Shown: piece by piece, positions 51,761-60,826 of the stretch | How positions within the stretch are numbered: the first letter of the stretch is position 1 | Layout of the letters: every line of letters starts with the position of its first letter | NCBI RefSeq assembly: GCF_036014215.1 | Contig: NZ_CP107921.1 | Coordinates: 372,001-436,000 of the forward strand | DNA from: Streptomyces sp. NBC_00440 | Lineage (GTDB): Bacteria; Actinomycetota; Actinomycetes; Streptomycetales; Streptomycetaceae | Direction of reading: 5' to 3' | Length of the DNA: 64,000 nt | Translations under genes and position numbers: made by a program | Notes under the pieces: model-generated | Seen by the model: the letters and a program-made list of their open reading frames with translations, nothing else | The model's database searches: none | What the model was told of the DNA's origin: nothing

Positions 51761-53613
51761 GTCTCTTTACCTTTCGCGGTGTTGCCGGGTTCCGGGGACC
51801 CGGGGGATTCATGCTTCGGGGCCTCAGGGGCTCCGCCGGAGGTGCGCACGGTGTGGTCGGGCGCGCCGGAGCCGGCCGGGCTCCCGGCGCCTGCGGGCCG
51901 GCCACCCGGTCCGGCCTTGTAGTGACGGCCGCGCAGCAGCGAGGCGAGCGCGGCCACCAGCGCCATCACGGTGGCGACGCCGAAGACGGTGACGAGCCCG
52001 TGGTGGAACGGGCCGGAGACGAGTTCGGGGAAGAACTCCTTGCCGGTCAGCGCCATGACGTTGTGCGTGGGCAGCTTGTCCAGCACCCCGCTGGGTTCAA
52101 GGAGGTGGCTGATCGGGTTCTTGCCGAGGAAGGTGGCGAACAGCGTGCTCACCGGTGGCAGTCCGGCCACCTGCTGTGCCGTCCCCGCGGGGACACCCTG
52201 CCCCTGCAGACCGCTGCTCAGCGCGTGCGGCAGTGTCCCCGCGAGGCCGGAGATCATCAGGGAGAACGAGAGGCCGATCGACAGGGCGGTGCCCGAGTTC
52301 TGGAAGGTGGAGCGCATCCCCGACGCGACTCCGCGCTGCTCCGGCGGCACACTGCCCATGATCGCCGAGGTGTTCGGGGCGGAGAACATCCCCTGGCCGA
52401 GGCCGCTGAGCAACAGCAGAGCGGCGAATCCGGGGTACGAGAAGTTCACCGGCAGGAACAGCAGGCCGACGAATCCGCCGGCCACGAGAAGGAGTCCGGT
52501 GGTCGAGAACAGCCGGGCGCCGTAGCGGTCGGAGAGGAAGCCGGAGAGCGGCCCCGCGATGAGGAATCCGACGGTCAGCGGCAGCATGAAGATGCCTGCC
52601 CAGAGCGGGGTGCTTTCGAATTCGTATCCGTGCAGCGGAAGCCAGATGCCCTGCAGCCAGATGATCAGCATGAACTGGAGCCCGCCACGGGCGATGGCGG
52701 TGAGCAGGGCGGCGAGGTTCCCGGCGGCGAAGGCACGCACCCGGAACAGGCCGAGCCGGAACATCGGTTCGGCGACCCGGGTCTCGATGAGGCAGAAGGC
52801 CACGAGCAGCAGCACTCCGGCGCCGAGCCCGCCCAGCACCATGGGGTTGGTCCAGCCGGTCGGATGGCCGCCGTAGGGCTGGATTCCGTAGGTGATGGCG
52901 GCGAGCAGCAGGCCGGCGCCGCCCGTGAAGGTGAGGTTGCCTGCCCAGTCGATGCGGCCCGCCGTGCGGGCGCCGGTCTCACGCAGGCTGCGGTACGACC
53001 AGATCGTGCCGAACACCCCGATGGGCACGCTGACCCAGAACACCGCGCGCCAGTCGATGGTGGCCAGCAGGCCGCCCGCCAGCAGGCCGAGGAACTGCCC
53101 GGCCAGGGCGGTGATCTGGTTGACACCCAGGGCCATGCCGCGCTGCCGGGCGGGGAACGCGTCGGTGAGGATGGCTGCCGAGTTCGCGGTCAGCATCGAG
53201 CCGCCGACCGCCTGCACGACACGGAATCCGATCAGCCACAGGGCGCCGGGGCCGCCCTTCAGCGGATCGAGCGAGAGGGCGAGCGAGGCGCACGCGAAGA
53301 TCGCGAAGCCCATGTTGTACATCCGGACCCGGCCGAACATGTCGCCGAGCCTGCCGAGCGCGACCACCAGCACCGCGGAGACCAGCAGATAGCCGAGGAT
53401 CATCCAGAGCAGATAGCCGATGTTCCCCGGGGCGAGCGGGTCGAGCCCGATGCCCCGGAAGATGGCGGGCAGCGAGATGATCACGATCGAGGCGTCCATG
53501 GTCGCGATCAGTACGCCGAGCGTGGTGTTGGAGAGCGCGATCCATTTGTAGCGCTCCCCTGCCGCCTCGGCGCTCCGGCTGCGGCTCGGGCTGCCGCTCC
53601 GGCTCGCGGGCAT
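51757..53613 (-). CDS. MFS drug-efflux transporter, DHA2 (14-TM) family
   Basis: A 618-aa efflux carrier with about 14 predicted helices. Helix 1 carries the DHA2 pattern LGVLIATMDASIVIISLPAI; GRLGDMFGRVRMY is motif A, and GMALGVNQITALAGQFLGLLAGG resembles motif C. A long loop before the last helix and a Gly/Ser/Pro-rich C-terminal tail (about 575-618) are unusual but seen in relatives. The ATG overlaps the MarR stop as TAATG. Control by the adjacent MarR and induction by a toxic compound are likely. Confidence 0.92.
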   Translation of the reverse strand: MPASRSGSPSRSRSAEAAGERYKWIALSNTTLGVLIATMDASIVIISLPAIFRGIGLDPLAPGNIGYLLWMILGYLLVSAVLVVALGRLGDMFGRVRMYNMGFAIFACASLALSLDPLKGGPGALWLIGFRVVQAVGGSMLTANSAAILTDAFPARQRGMALGVNQITALAGQFLGLLAGGLLATIDWRAVFWVSVPIGVFGTIWSYRSLRETGARTAGRIDWAGNLTFTGGAGLLLAAITYGIQPYGGHPTGWTNPMVLGGLGAGVLLLVAFCLIETRVAEPMFRLGLFRVRAFAAGNLAALLTAIARGGLQFMLIIWLQGIWLPLHGYEFESTPLWAGIFMLPLTVGFLIAGPLSGFLSDRYGARLFSTTGLLLVAGGFVGLLFLPVNFSYPGFAALLLLSGLGQGMFSAPNTSAIMGSVPPEQRGVASGMRSTFQNSGTALSIGLSFSLMISGLAGTLPHALSSGLQGQGVPAGTAQQVAGLPPVSTLFATFLGKNPISHLLEPSGVLDKLPTHNVMALTGKEFFPELVSGPFHHGLVTVFGVATVMALVAALASLLRGRHYKAGPGGRPAGAGSPAGSGAPDHTVRTSGGAPEAPKHESPGSPEPGNTAKGKET

Positions 53614-54071
53614 TACAGCCGCTCCGCGAGCCGGTCGAGGAGCGGCACGACCGCGAGCAGCCGCTGCCGCTCGGCGGGCGTGAACTCCCCGTCGAGGACA
53701 TCGGTGAGCCGCTGGACGGACTCCGACCTGCGATCGATCAGCACCTTGCGGCCGGCGTCGGTCACCGCTATCACCGCGCGCCGTCCGTCACGGCTGTCCG
53801 GCTCGCGGCTCACCAGTCCGCGCTCCTCCAGTGCCCCCAGCGTCGATGCCATCGCCTGCGGGCGCACCCGCTCCAGCTCGGCGAGCGATCCGGGGGAATC
53901 CGCTCCGTCCCGGCTCAGCCGGGAGAGCACGGACGCCTCGGAGAGCGTCACGTCGCCGACCCGGTGGGCCTGCCGGAGCCGGCGGGCGATCCGGGCCACC
54001 GCCAGCCGTATGGACGCCGCCGCCGCGGCGGCGTCCGCCGGTTCCGCGCTGTCCCCCATGGTCCCGGTCAC
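53613..54071 (-). CDS. MarR-family transcriptional regulator
   Basis: A 152-aa winged-helix repressor: VTLSEASVLSRLSRDG, recognition helix SLAELERVRPQAMASTLGALEERGLVSREPDSRDGRRAVIAVTDAGR, then a dimerising helix. GTG 54071 has GGGGGTG at good spacing; ATG 54059 is nearly as good, and an ATG at 54131 would add a repetitive TWTGR leader. First gene of the efflux operon. Confidence 0.88.
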   Translation of the reverse strand: MTGTMGDSAEPADAAAAAASIRLAVARIARRLRQAHRVGDVTLSEASVLSRLSRDGADSPGSLAELERVRPQAMASTLGALEERGLVSREPDSRDGRRAVIAVTDAGRKVLIDRRSESVQRLTDVLDGEFTPAERQRLLAVVPLLDRLAERL

Positions 54072-54097
54072 GCCATCACCCCCGTTGTCGTTCCGGC

Positions 54098-54127
54098 TCC
54101 TGCCGGTCCACGTCCTGCCGGTCCACG
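54098..54127. repeat. 15-bp tandem duplication in the marR leader
   Basis: TCCTGCCGGTCCACG at 54098 and again at 54113, abutting, just upstream of the MarR start. Confidence 0.8.
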
Positions 54128-54144
54128 TCATGCAGGTCGAAATA

Positions 54145-54176
54145 ATAACAATAGGCTTATCAAGCAGTCATAACAA
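54145..54176. promoter_or_regulatory. AT-rich direct repeats, probable MarR operator/promoter
   Basis: ATAACAA at 54145-54151 and 54170-54176, 25 bp apart, in a segment far more AT-rich than its surroundings, directly upstream of the MarR gene. Confidence 0.45.
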
Positions 54177-54428
54177 CTGGGCAGTTCGGGTCCTGGCACC
54201 CGAGGACAGCCGTTCGGCGCAATGCGGTGCTGGACGGCTTTCCCCCCTCCCACCTGGCCTTTTGCGTCCCGGAATCAGTGCCGGCCACCAGACGTCACAG
54301 CTCGTGGCGCCGGCTCCCGTCCTAGCCTTCGAACGACAAGGCCACGCGGCGGACGCCGACGAGGTACCCACGTCCGCGCGACAACTGCCGCTGCTTTCCG
54401 GTCCGGGTTCACCATGAAGGAAACTGCC

Positions 54429-56309
54429 ATGGACGACGGCCTGCCCACGCCCGGCCCGGCCACCGGAACGCGCCGGCCGGTGGGCCGTCCTGTCCGGGTG
54501 CCGCGGGCGCAACGGCTGCCGGACGCGGCGCCCCCGCAGTGGCACCGCGGGCTGACCGTCGTCGCGATCACCAGCCTGTTCATCGGCACCCGCACCCTCT
54601 GGACCCAGGCCACCACCTCACACCCCGTCGTCGCGGCGATCGTGACGGTCTGTTACGCGGGGATCCTGACGTGCGGCGTCCTCGCCCTCGCCGTACGCGG
54701 GCGCCGTGCCCTGACGAAGGTGGACCTGGCGGTACTGGGTCTCGCGATCGCCCTGGTGCTCTGCCACTACTGGCTGAATCACGCCGGTTCGGACGAGGGT
54801 GTGCTGACCGCTCAGGCCGCGAACGCGATCCTGCACGGCCGGCCGGTCTACGGCCAGCCATGGCCGTGGCTCTTCGGCACGCCGAAGGTCGGGGTCACCA
54901 AAACCATGTCGGGCGGCGCCGACTACACCTACGCCTATCCGCCACTGACCGCGCTGATCGCCGCTCCCGTCCACGCCGTGGTGCACTCCACGGCCGCGGC
55001 GACCCTGGTGACCACGGCGGCGCTGCTCGTCGGCACAGTCACCCTCTGGGCCCTGCTCCCCGCGCCGTGGCGTCCGGCGGTCACCGCTGTCTGCCTGGGC
55101 TTCGGCCTGCTGCCCGGCTATGCGAGCTCGGGCTATCCGGCCGTCGTGGCGCTGGCCTTCCTCGTCCCGGTCGTCGTCCGCTGGCCCGACACCGGCGCGG
55201 GCGGACGCCTGGGACGGTACGGAGTGTTCCGGGCGATCTGCCTCGGCGCGGCCTGCGCCGGACAGCAACTGGCGTGGTTCATCCTGCCGTTCCTGCTGAT
55301 CGGCATCCACGCCGTGCGCCGCGGCGAGCTGGGCGGGCGGGCGGCACTCCGTGTGGTCGCCCGTTACGCCGGTACGGCCGTCCTCACCTGGGCCGTGCTG
55401 AACGCCTACTTCGCCGTTGACAACTTCCACGGCTGGCTGGAGGGATCGCTGCTGCCCATCACGCAGGGCGCGATCCTGCACGGCCAGGGCGCCATGGGCA
55501 TCTCCTACTACTTCACCGACGGCAGCAGCCGCCTGGACTTCTACTCCTACGCGAGTCTGCTGCTGCTCCTGGGGCTGCTCGGCGCCACCCTGCTCTTCGT
55601 ACGGCGGCTGGGTCCCGCCCTCACCGTGCTGCCCTGGCTGTCCTTCTACCTCGCCACGCGTTCCCAGGACGGCTACTTCCTGCTGATGACCCCGCTGTGG
55701 CTGGCGGCCGCCGCCACCGTCCCGGCCTCCGCGCTCGCGACCGCCTGGCAGCCGCGAATCCCGCGCGTGTGCTCGCTCCGGGCCAAGGCCGTGGTGGCCA
55801 CCGTGCTGGTCGTACCGTCCATGCTCTGCCTGACGGTGGCAGCGGCGAGCTCTCCGCCGCTGCGTATGAGCGTGACACCGCGGCTCACCGACCGGCCCCA
55901 CCGGGGCATCACATCGGTGCTCGTGCAGGCGGTGAACACGACGGGGCGAGCGATCTCGCCGCACTTCGCCAGCCGTACCGGTCAGGGGGCGTCCGGCTGG
56001 TGGACCATCCGCTCGGGCCCGGCCACCATCGCCCCGCACGCCTCCGCCTCGTATGTCGTCAGCCCGCCGGGCGGTTTCCGCAGGCTGCCCCGCAACGGCG
56101 CCCGGTTCTATCTGATCGCGGTGAGCGACAAACCGATGACCATCACCACCGCCGCACTGCCCTCGGCCCCCTCCGCCGCAGCCCCGCAGCCGGTCCGCTC
56201 CCCCGGGCCGCCCGCGTACGCCGCCCCCGGGCGCATCGGCGGGTGCGGCACGGACCGGGCTGGGCGGATGCGTTCCTGCCCGGCGGGCGGTGGGGGCGGG
56301 CCACTGTGA
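54429..56309 (+). CDS. Polytopic membrane glycosyltransferase-like protein (GT87/DUF2029 type)
   Basis: A 626-aa membrane protein with ten or more predicted helices, starting at RGLTVVAITSLFIGTRTLW. The large periplasmic loop after helix 3 (NHAGSDEGVLTAQAANAILHGRPVYGQPWP) has the Asp-Glu pair and YxxP pattern of GT-C enzymes such as GT87 mannosyltransferases, which use polyprenyl-phosphate sugars. A soluble C-terminal part (about 480-600) looks beta-rich and Pro-rich. AAGGAA before ATG 54429 sets the start; ATG 54414 is in frame but without it. It overlaps the permease gene downstream by 4 bp. Confidence 0.75.
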   Translation: MDDGLPTPGPATGTRRPVGRPVRVPRAQRLPDAAPPQWHRGLTVVAITSLFIGTRTLWTQATTSHPVVAAIVTVCYAGILTCGVLALAVRGRRALTKVDLAVLGLAIALVLCHYWLNHAGSDEGVLTAQAANAILHGRPVYGQPWPWLFGTPKVGVTKTMSGGADYTYAYPPLTALIAAPVHAVVHSTAAATLVTTAALLVGTVTLWALLPAPWRPAVTAVCLGFGLLPGYASSGYPAVVALAFLVPVVVRWPDTGAGGRLGRYGVFRAICLGAACAGQQLAWFILPFLLIGIHAVRRGELGGRAALRVVARYAGTAVLTWAVLNAYFAVDNFHGWLEGSLLPITQGAILHGQGAMGISYYFTDGSSRLDFYSYASLLLLLGLLGATLLFVRRLGPALTVLPWLSFYLATRSQDGYFLLMTPLWLAAAATVPASALATAWQPRIPRVCSLRAKAVVATVLVVPSMLCLTVAAASSPPLRMSVTPRLTDRPHRGITSVLVQAVNTTGRAISPHFASRTGQGASGWWTIRSGPATIAPHASASYVVSPPGGFRRLPRNGARFYLIAVSDKPMTITTAALPSAPSAAAPQPVRSPGPPAYAAPGRIGGCGTDRAGRMRSCPAGGGGGPL

Positions 56310-58576
56310 GCGGAGCGCGGCGCCGGGGGCCCCGGCCGGACCGCCGGGAACAGGACAGCCCGTCGAGTTCACTGGTGTCGGTCCCCGAGCTCAGCGAGGA
56401 ACAGTCGACCCTGCTGCGGCTGGTCGGGCACGAGTGGGGGCGGGTGTCCGCGGAGCCCGCGGCCTGGCGCCATGCTCTGCCCGTCGATCCCGATGTGGGC
56501 AGTTTCCCGGAGCCCGCGCAGATCGTACCGGCCCGCTTCGGCCGCTTCGTGCCGGTGGCTCCCCTTGTCGGCCGGCCGGCCGGTTCGGGCGCCCGCGAGG
56601 TCGAGGTCGGCTGGGAGGGGGCCGGCGATACGGGCAGGACACGCGCCCGGATCCGGCGCGCGGTGCTGGGTGCGCCGCTTCGGAGTTCGGCGGTCGCGCG
56701 CGAGCGGATGCGCAAGCTGGTGGCGCTGCCGGTGCTGTCGGCGGACGCGCTGTCGTCGGTGGCGTACGGCCCGGAGGCGCTGCTGGCGGTGCTGGTGCTG
56801 GCCGGCGCGCCGGGGCTCCGGTACTCGGTTCCGGTGGCGCTGGCGATCGTCTTCCTGATGCTGGCCGTCGGAGTCTCGTACCGCCAGACGATCCGCGCGT
56901 ATCCGCAGGGCGGCGGTTCGTACATCGTCGCCACGGACAATCTCGGCCGGCTGCCCGGACTGGTGGCGGCGGCCGGTCTGATGACCGACTACATCCTCAC
57001 CGTCGCCGTCTCCATCTCGTCCGGTGTGGCCGCTGTGACCTCGGCGCTGCCGGGGCTCGCGGGCGATGCCGTACCGATCGGTGTCCTGGTCGTCGCCCTG
57101 CTGCTCGCCGGGAACCTGCGCGGTGTCCGGCAGGCGGGTGCCCTCTTCGCGGCGCCGACGTACGCCTTCATCATCGCCATCGCCGCGCTGGTCGCATTCG
57201 GTCTCTACCACGCGGCAGGCCGGGGTTTCGCCCCGGTGCCCACGCCCCCGCAGCACGCGGTCGAGGGGGTCGGCCTGCTGCTCGTGATGCGGGCCTTCGC
57301 ATCGGGTTCGACGGCCATGACCGGTATCGAGGCGATCTCCAACGCCGTACCGGCCTTCCAGCCGGTCCCCTGGCGCAACGCACGCACCACGCTCTCCTGG
57401 ATGATCGGCCTGCTGGTCGCCCTCTTCGCCGGGACGGTCGCCATGGTCCATCTGGAGGGCGTCGTTCCGGAGTCCGGGGAGACCGTGCTCTCTCAGCTGG
57501 CCCACCGCAGTTTCGGGTCCGGCGGCATGTACGTCTTCACCCAGGTGGCGACCGCGCTGGTGCTCCTTCTCGCCGCGAACACCGCGTACAACGACTTCCC
57601 CCGGGTGCTTTTCCTCCTCGCGCGCGACCATCACGCGCCCCGGGTCTTCCTGCGGCTCGGCGACCGGCTGGCCTTCAGCAACGGAGTCATCCTGCTCTCC
57701 GTGGCCGCCGCGGTGGTCTATGTGGCCTTCGACGGCAAGACCGATTCGCTGATTCCGCTGTACGCCGTCGGGGTCTTCCTCGCCTTCACGCTCTCCCAGA
57801 GCGGCATGGTCGTGCACTGGTGGCGCGCCCGCAGCCGGCACTGGCGCAAGAGTCTGTGCTTCAACGCCACCGGCGCGCTGCTGTCCGCCGTCGTCTTCAT
57901 CACGGCCGGAATCACCAAGTTCACGGAGGGCGCCTGGCTGGCGCTGGTCACCGTGGCACTGTTCCTGCTGGTGACCACGCGGATCCGCCGCCACTACGAC
58001 AGGGTGGGCGAGGCGCTGCGGCTGCACCCGCAGACGATCGAGGTCCCCAGCCGAACGATCACGCCGCGCTCCGGGAGTTCGCTGCCCGCCGTACGGCCCC
58101 TCAGCCCACCGGGTACGGCGGAGCCGGCGGCCGGGGCCGCGCAGGAGGACCGGGAGTCCGAGGACTCACCGGAGTCGATCAGCCATCTCTCCGTCGTCCT
58201 GCTCGACTCCCTGCACCAGGCGAGCATGCGCGCGCTCGCCTATGCCGCCTCCCTGCAGCAGCCGGTTCTCGCGCTGCACGTCAGCGCCGGTGACGAGGAC
58301 GCCGAACGGTTCCGCGAGGCCTGGCTCCTGTGGGGCGACCACCTTCCGCTGCGGATCGTCATCTCGCCGTACCGCGCGACCGTCGCTCCGCTCATCGGCT
58401 ACATCGAGTCGCTGCACCATCAGCGCCCGGACCTGACCATCACGGTGATCCTGCCGGAGATCGTCGTACGCCACTGGCGGCACCGCCTGCTGCACAGCCC
58501 GCTCGGCGGGCGGCTGCGGCGTGCGCTGCGGCCCCTGCCGAAGATCGTGGTGACGACGGTGCCCTTCCACATCTGA
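56306..58576 (+). CDS. APC-superfamily permease, KimA/YdaO-like
   Basis: A 756-aa transporter. After about 120 cytosolic residues comes the conserved helix-1 region KLVALPVLSADALSSVAYGPEALLAVLVL, then about twelve helices (VSYRQTIRAYPQGGGSYIVATDNLG, MRAFASGSTAMTGIEAISNAVPAFQP). The C-terminal 180 residues are a cytosolic alpha/beta domain. This arrangement matches the KimA potassium importer and related amino-acid/K+ permeases; B. subtilis KimA is regulated by c-di-AMP. GTG 56306 overlaps the upstream stop as GTGA. K+ versus amino-acid transport is undecided. Confidence 0.83.
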   Translation: MSGARRRGPRPDRREQDSPSSSLVSVPELSEEQSTLLRLVGHEWGRVSAEPAAWRHALPVDPDVGSFPEPAQIVPARFGRFVPVAPLVGRPAGSGAREVEVGWEGAGDTGRTRARIRRAVLGAPLRSSAVARERMRKLVALPVLSADALSSVAYGPEALLAVLVLAGAPGLRYSVPVALAIVFLMLAVGVSYRQTIRAYPQGGGSYIVATDNLGRLPGLVAAAGLMTDYILTVAVSISSGVAAVTSALPGLAGDAVPIGVLVVALLLAGNLRGVRQAGALFAAPTYAFIIAIAALVAFGLYHAAGRGFAPVPTPPQHAVEGVGLLLVMRAFASGSTAMTGIEAISNAVPAFQPVPWRNARTTLSWMIGLLVALFAGTVAMVHLEGVVPESGETVLSQLAHRSFGSGGMYVFTQVATALVLLLAANTAYNDFPRVLFLLARDHHAPRVFLRLGDRLAFSNGVILLSVAAAVVYVAFDGKTDSLIPLYAVGVFLAFTLSQSGMVVHWWRARSRHWRKSLCFNATGALLSAVVFITAGITKFTEGAWLALVTVALFLLVTTRIRRHYDRVGEALRLHPQTIEVPSRTITPRSGSSLPAVRPLSPPGTAEPAAGAAQEDRESEDSPESISHLSVVLLDSLHQASMRALAYAASLQQPVLALHVSAGDEDAERFREAWLLWGDHLPLRIVISPYRATVAPLIGYIESLHHQRPDLTITVILPEIVVRHWRHRLLHSPLGGRLRRALRPLPKIVVTTVPFHI

Positions 58577-58577
58577 G

Positions 58578-58660
58578 TCTGTGCCCCAGCCCGTATCCGT
58601 CCGAGTCCGGGTCCACATCCGAGTCCGGGTCTGTGTCCAGGTCCAGGTCCAGGTCCGCGG
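58578..58660. repeat. Degenerate GTCCGG/GTCCAG hexamer repeat
   Basis: A run of TCCGAG, TCCGGG and TCCAGG-type hexamers directly after the permease stop. Probably a non-coding slippage-prone tract. Confidence 0.6.
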
Positions 58661-58781
58661 CGCTGCCGTTGCCGTCGTGCGGGGAATACAGTGGAATCGA
58701 GGTAATGATTTATCCGTTTTGTCTGCCTGTTGAGGCTGCTCCCGGTTCCCGGGACTACAGCCCAGGGAGGTCGTGCCACCA

Positions 58782-59288
58782 ATGAACTCCGAACGCGCCG
58801 AACGGCTGGTGACCGCGCTGCGCGCCCGCGGGGTGATGGCGCATGTCGCCGAGGTGGGTGTCTACCAGTTCGGGGTCCGCGTCGTCATCGACTGGAACAT
58901 CGAGGCGCTCTGGGACACGGACGGGGCGGCGGGGCTCGACGCACAGGTGCTCAGCGACGGGATGCTGGTGGGGTTCGTCCCCCACATCGGAGGCTCGGAG
59001 GACTTCACCGAGCAGCAGTTCGTCGAGGCCATCGCGACCACGAGCTACTCGACGGAGGGCCTCCGCCCACCGACCAGGTCCGAGACCGAGACCGGCAGAG
59101 GTACGAGCACCGGGACGGCTGCGAGTGCAGGCGCGGGCACAGGCACAGGCACCGACGCGGGCGGCGTGAGCGAGCCGGATCTTCCGTCGGACATCCCGGG
59201 TGCTCCCGCTCCCCCGCCCCCGGCGGCGGACCGGCCGGCCGGTCCGCCTGACCACCGCAGGCCGAAGGGCCGCTGGTGGCGCCGCTGA
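58782..59288 (+). CDS. Hypothetical protein with conserved N-terminal domain and disordered tail
   Basis: A 168-aa cytosolic protein. Residues 1-90 look folded (AERLVTALRARGVMAHVAEVGVYQFGVRVVI, then DWNIEALWDTDGAAGLDAQVL, then SDGMLVGFVPHIGGSEDFTEQQFVEAI). The rest is a Ser/Thr/Gly- and Pro-rich tail ending in a basic KGRWWRR. I do not recognise the family. GGGAGG upstream fits ATG 58782 (spacing 11) better than GTG 58773 (spacing 2). Monocistronic as far as can be seen. Confidence 0.65.
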   Translation: MNSERAERLVTALRARGVMAHVAEVGVYQFGVRVVIDWNIEALWDTDGAAGLDAQVLSDGMLVGFVPHIGGSEDFTEQQFVEAIATTSYSTEGLRPPTRSETETGRGTSTGTAASAGAGTGTGTDAGGVSEPDLPSDIPGAPAPPPPAADRPAGPPDHRRPKGRWWRR

Positions 59289-59351
59289 CAGGCGCGGTCC
59301 GGACCGGCGGCATCCGCTCCAGCGGCTGGATGCTATTCGGTACGCGACGTG

Positions 59352-59945
59352 TCAGTCGGCACGCGACAGCGCCGGCAGCGGCAACGGCAACCCCGGCAGG
59401 CCGTCGATACTGGTCGCGACGTGCTCCTTCTTATGGAAGTACGCGTCGAGCGACTCATCGGTCTCACGTGCGAAGCGCGACGCGTGCAGCGGCCGGTCCT
59501 CGTCATAAGTCAGGAACGGGACGGCGTACCCGCAGGTGTCGCGGATCTTCTCCGCGGTCACGACGATGATCGCGCGCAGGCCGTGCCGGGTCGGGTCGAT
59601 GTCCGGGAAGTACCCCAGCAGCTCGCGCCACCGTGGATCGTCGCGGAAGACAGGCTCTCCGCGGCCGTGCACACGCACGATGTTGGGCGGGCCGTCGAAG
59701 GCGCACCACATCAAGGTGATGCGGCCGTTCTCGCGCAGATGGGCAATCGTCTCGGCATTGCTGCCGGCGAAATCGAGATAGGCCACGGTGACTTCGTCGA
59801 GCACCGCGAACGATCCTGTCAGGCCCTTGGGTGAAAGATTGACGGTGCCATCGCCGTCCAGCGGCGCCGTCGCGGTGAAGAAGATGTGCTGCGCCTCGAT
59901 GAAGTCACGCAGCCTGCCGTCTATCCGCTCGTAGCTCTTTCCCAT
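59352..59945 (-). CDS. Pyridoxamine 5'-phosphate oxidase family protein (flavin/F420-type split barrel)
   Basis: A 197-aa split beta-barrel protein. Features: HIFFTATAPLDGDGTVNLSPKG, VAYLDFAGSNAETIAHLRENGRITLMWCAFDGPPNIVRVHGRG and a C-terminal IRDTCGYAVPFLTYDEDRP. The family binds FMN or F420; members of this subgroup are uncharacterised reductases. Starts at ATG 59945. It is convergent with the hypothetical gene at 58782. Confidence 0.85.
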   Translation of the reverse strand: MGKSYERIDGRLRDFIEAQHIFFTATAPLDGDGTVNLSPKGLTGSFAVLDEVTVAYLDFAGSNAETIAHLRENGRITLMWCAFDGPPNIVRVHGRGEPVFRDDPRWRELLGYFPDIDPTRHGLRAIIVVTAEKIRDTCGYAVPFLTYDEDRPLHASRFARETDESLDAYFHKKEHVATSIDGLPGLPLPLPALSRAD

Positions 59946-60063
59946 GGGTCGATTATGGCGGGCCTGCGGTCCCCCGCTCAGGGCAGATGCAGGAATCAGG
60001 CCACGCCAGGCCCCCTGGGTTGGGACTACGGGGTCTCCGGTCTCCCCCAGCCGTGAGCCGACA

Positions 60064-60138
60064 GGATGAGCCAGTTGTAGGACGACCGGCTCACCCCCGG
60101 AAATGGAGTCAGCCGGTCGTCCTACAACTGGCTCATCC
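60064..60138. repeat. Perfect 28-bp inverted repeat, 19-bp loop
   Basis: Positions 60064-60091 and 60111-60138 are exact reverse complements (arms begin GGATGAGCCAGTTGTAGGAC and end with the same word reversed). The right arm covers the PspAB stop codon. It should form a very stable hairpin on either strand. It may terminate transcription or be a palindromic mobile remnant. Confidence 0.9.
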
Positions 60139-60720
60139 CATTCCGGGCGCACCCCAGACCGGGAACCACCGGGCGAGGTCGGGCTCGATGCGCAGGTCGT
60201 CCCCCAGGACCGCCTTGACCTGGAGCTCCAGTGCACTGTTCCGCTTCTCCGTACCGTCCGGCATCGGCGCGAAAGGAAAGAACGTGCCCCGCTTGTACAG
60301 GTAGACCAGCGCGAGCGGACGCTGCTCGCCGTCCTTGAACGCGAGCAGCGAGCAGAGCAGCTGCGGGCCGAACCCGCCGTCCTCCAGCAGCGAGTTGACC
60401 GCGTGCAGGTCGTTGACGAGCCCTGCCATGTCGTCGGGCGGCTGCTGGGCCAGTAGCCAGGTGTAGCCGTACGAGTCCTGGCTGAACCGGACCGGGGAGC
60501 CGCCGCGCCCGGTGTCCGCGTCGAGCAGTTCCTCGACGTCCTGCTTGATGCGGGCGAAGCCGCCGCCCTCGACACCTGCGAAGCAGACGGACCCCATCCC
60601 TGTGGGGGTGAATCCGGCACCCGCCTCAAGGGTGAGTGCGGCGGACGGCAGGGCGAACAGCTGGTCCAGATCGGGGCGGACCGGTTTGCTCCGGCCGAGG
60701 ATGCTGTCGAGAAATCCCAC
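60133..60720 (-). CDS. pspAB: PspA-associated protein PspAB
   Basis: A 195-aa cytosolic protein matching actinobacterial PspAB: MGFLDSILGRSKPVRPDLDQLFALPSAALTLEA, GMGSVCFAGVEGGGFARIKQDVEEL and SQDSYGYTWLLAQQPPDD. It belongs to the phage-shock/envelope-stress system with PspA and often neighbours HtpX, as here. Exact molecular role unknown. GTG 60720 has AGGAG about nine bases upstream. The 106-bp gap from htpX suggests one operon. Confidence 0.88.
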   Translation of the reverse strand: MGFLDSILGRSKPVRPDLDQLFALPSAALTLEAGAGFTPTGMGSVCFAGVEGGGFARIKQDVEELLDADTGRGGSPVRFSQDSYGYTWLLAQQPPDDMAGLVNDLHAVNSLLEDGGFGPQLLCSLLAFKDGEQRPLALVYLYKRGTFFPFAPMPDGTEKRNSALELQVKAVLGDDLRIEPDLARWFPVWGAPGMG

Positions 60721-60826
60721 GAGACGTACTCCTACGGGGTCAACACGGCCGGACGCCGGACGCCCAGCGCTCTTCGGTCACGGACGGATGCGCCGGGCCC
60801 CGTACGACGAGCCGCGGGCCGCGGTG

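Larger units (their letters stand above)
54072..54428. other. Divergent region between marR operon and GT87-like gene
   Basis: 357 bp without a gene. It holds the 15-bp tandem duplication, then an AT-rich stretch (54137-54178) with ATAACAA at 54145 and 54170, and the leader of the membrane glycosyltransferase gene. Confidence 0.5.

Noticed and set aside
58578..58660. CRISPR-like repeats after the KimA-like gene
   Set aside because: Units are 6 bp, degenerate and without spacers; this is a simple sequence tract.
60064..60138. tRNA gene or attachment site
   Set aside because: The stem is one long hairpin with no cloverleaf or CCA end.
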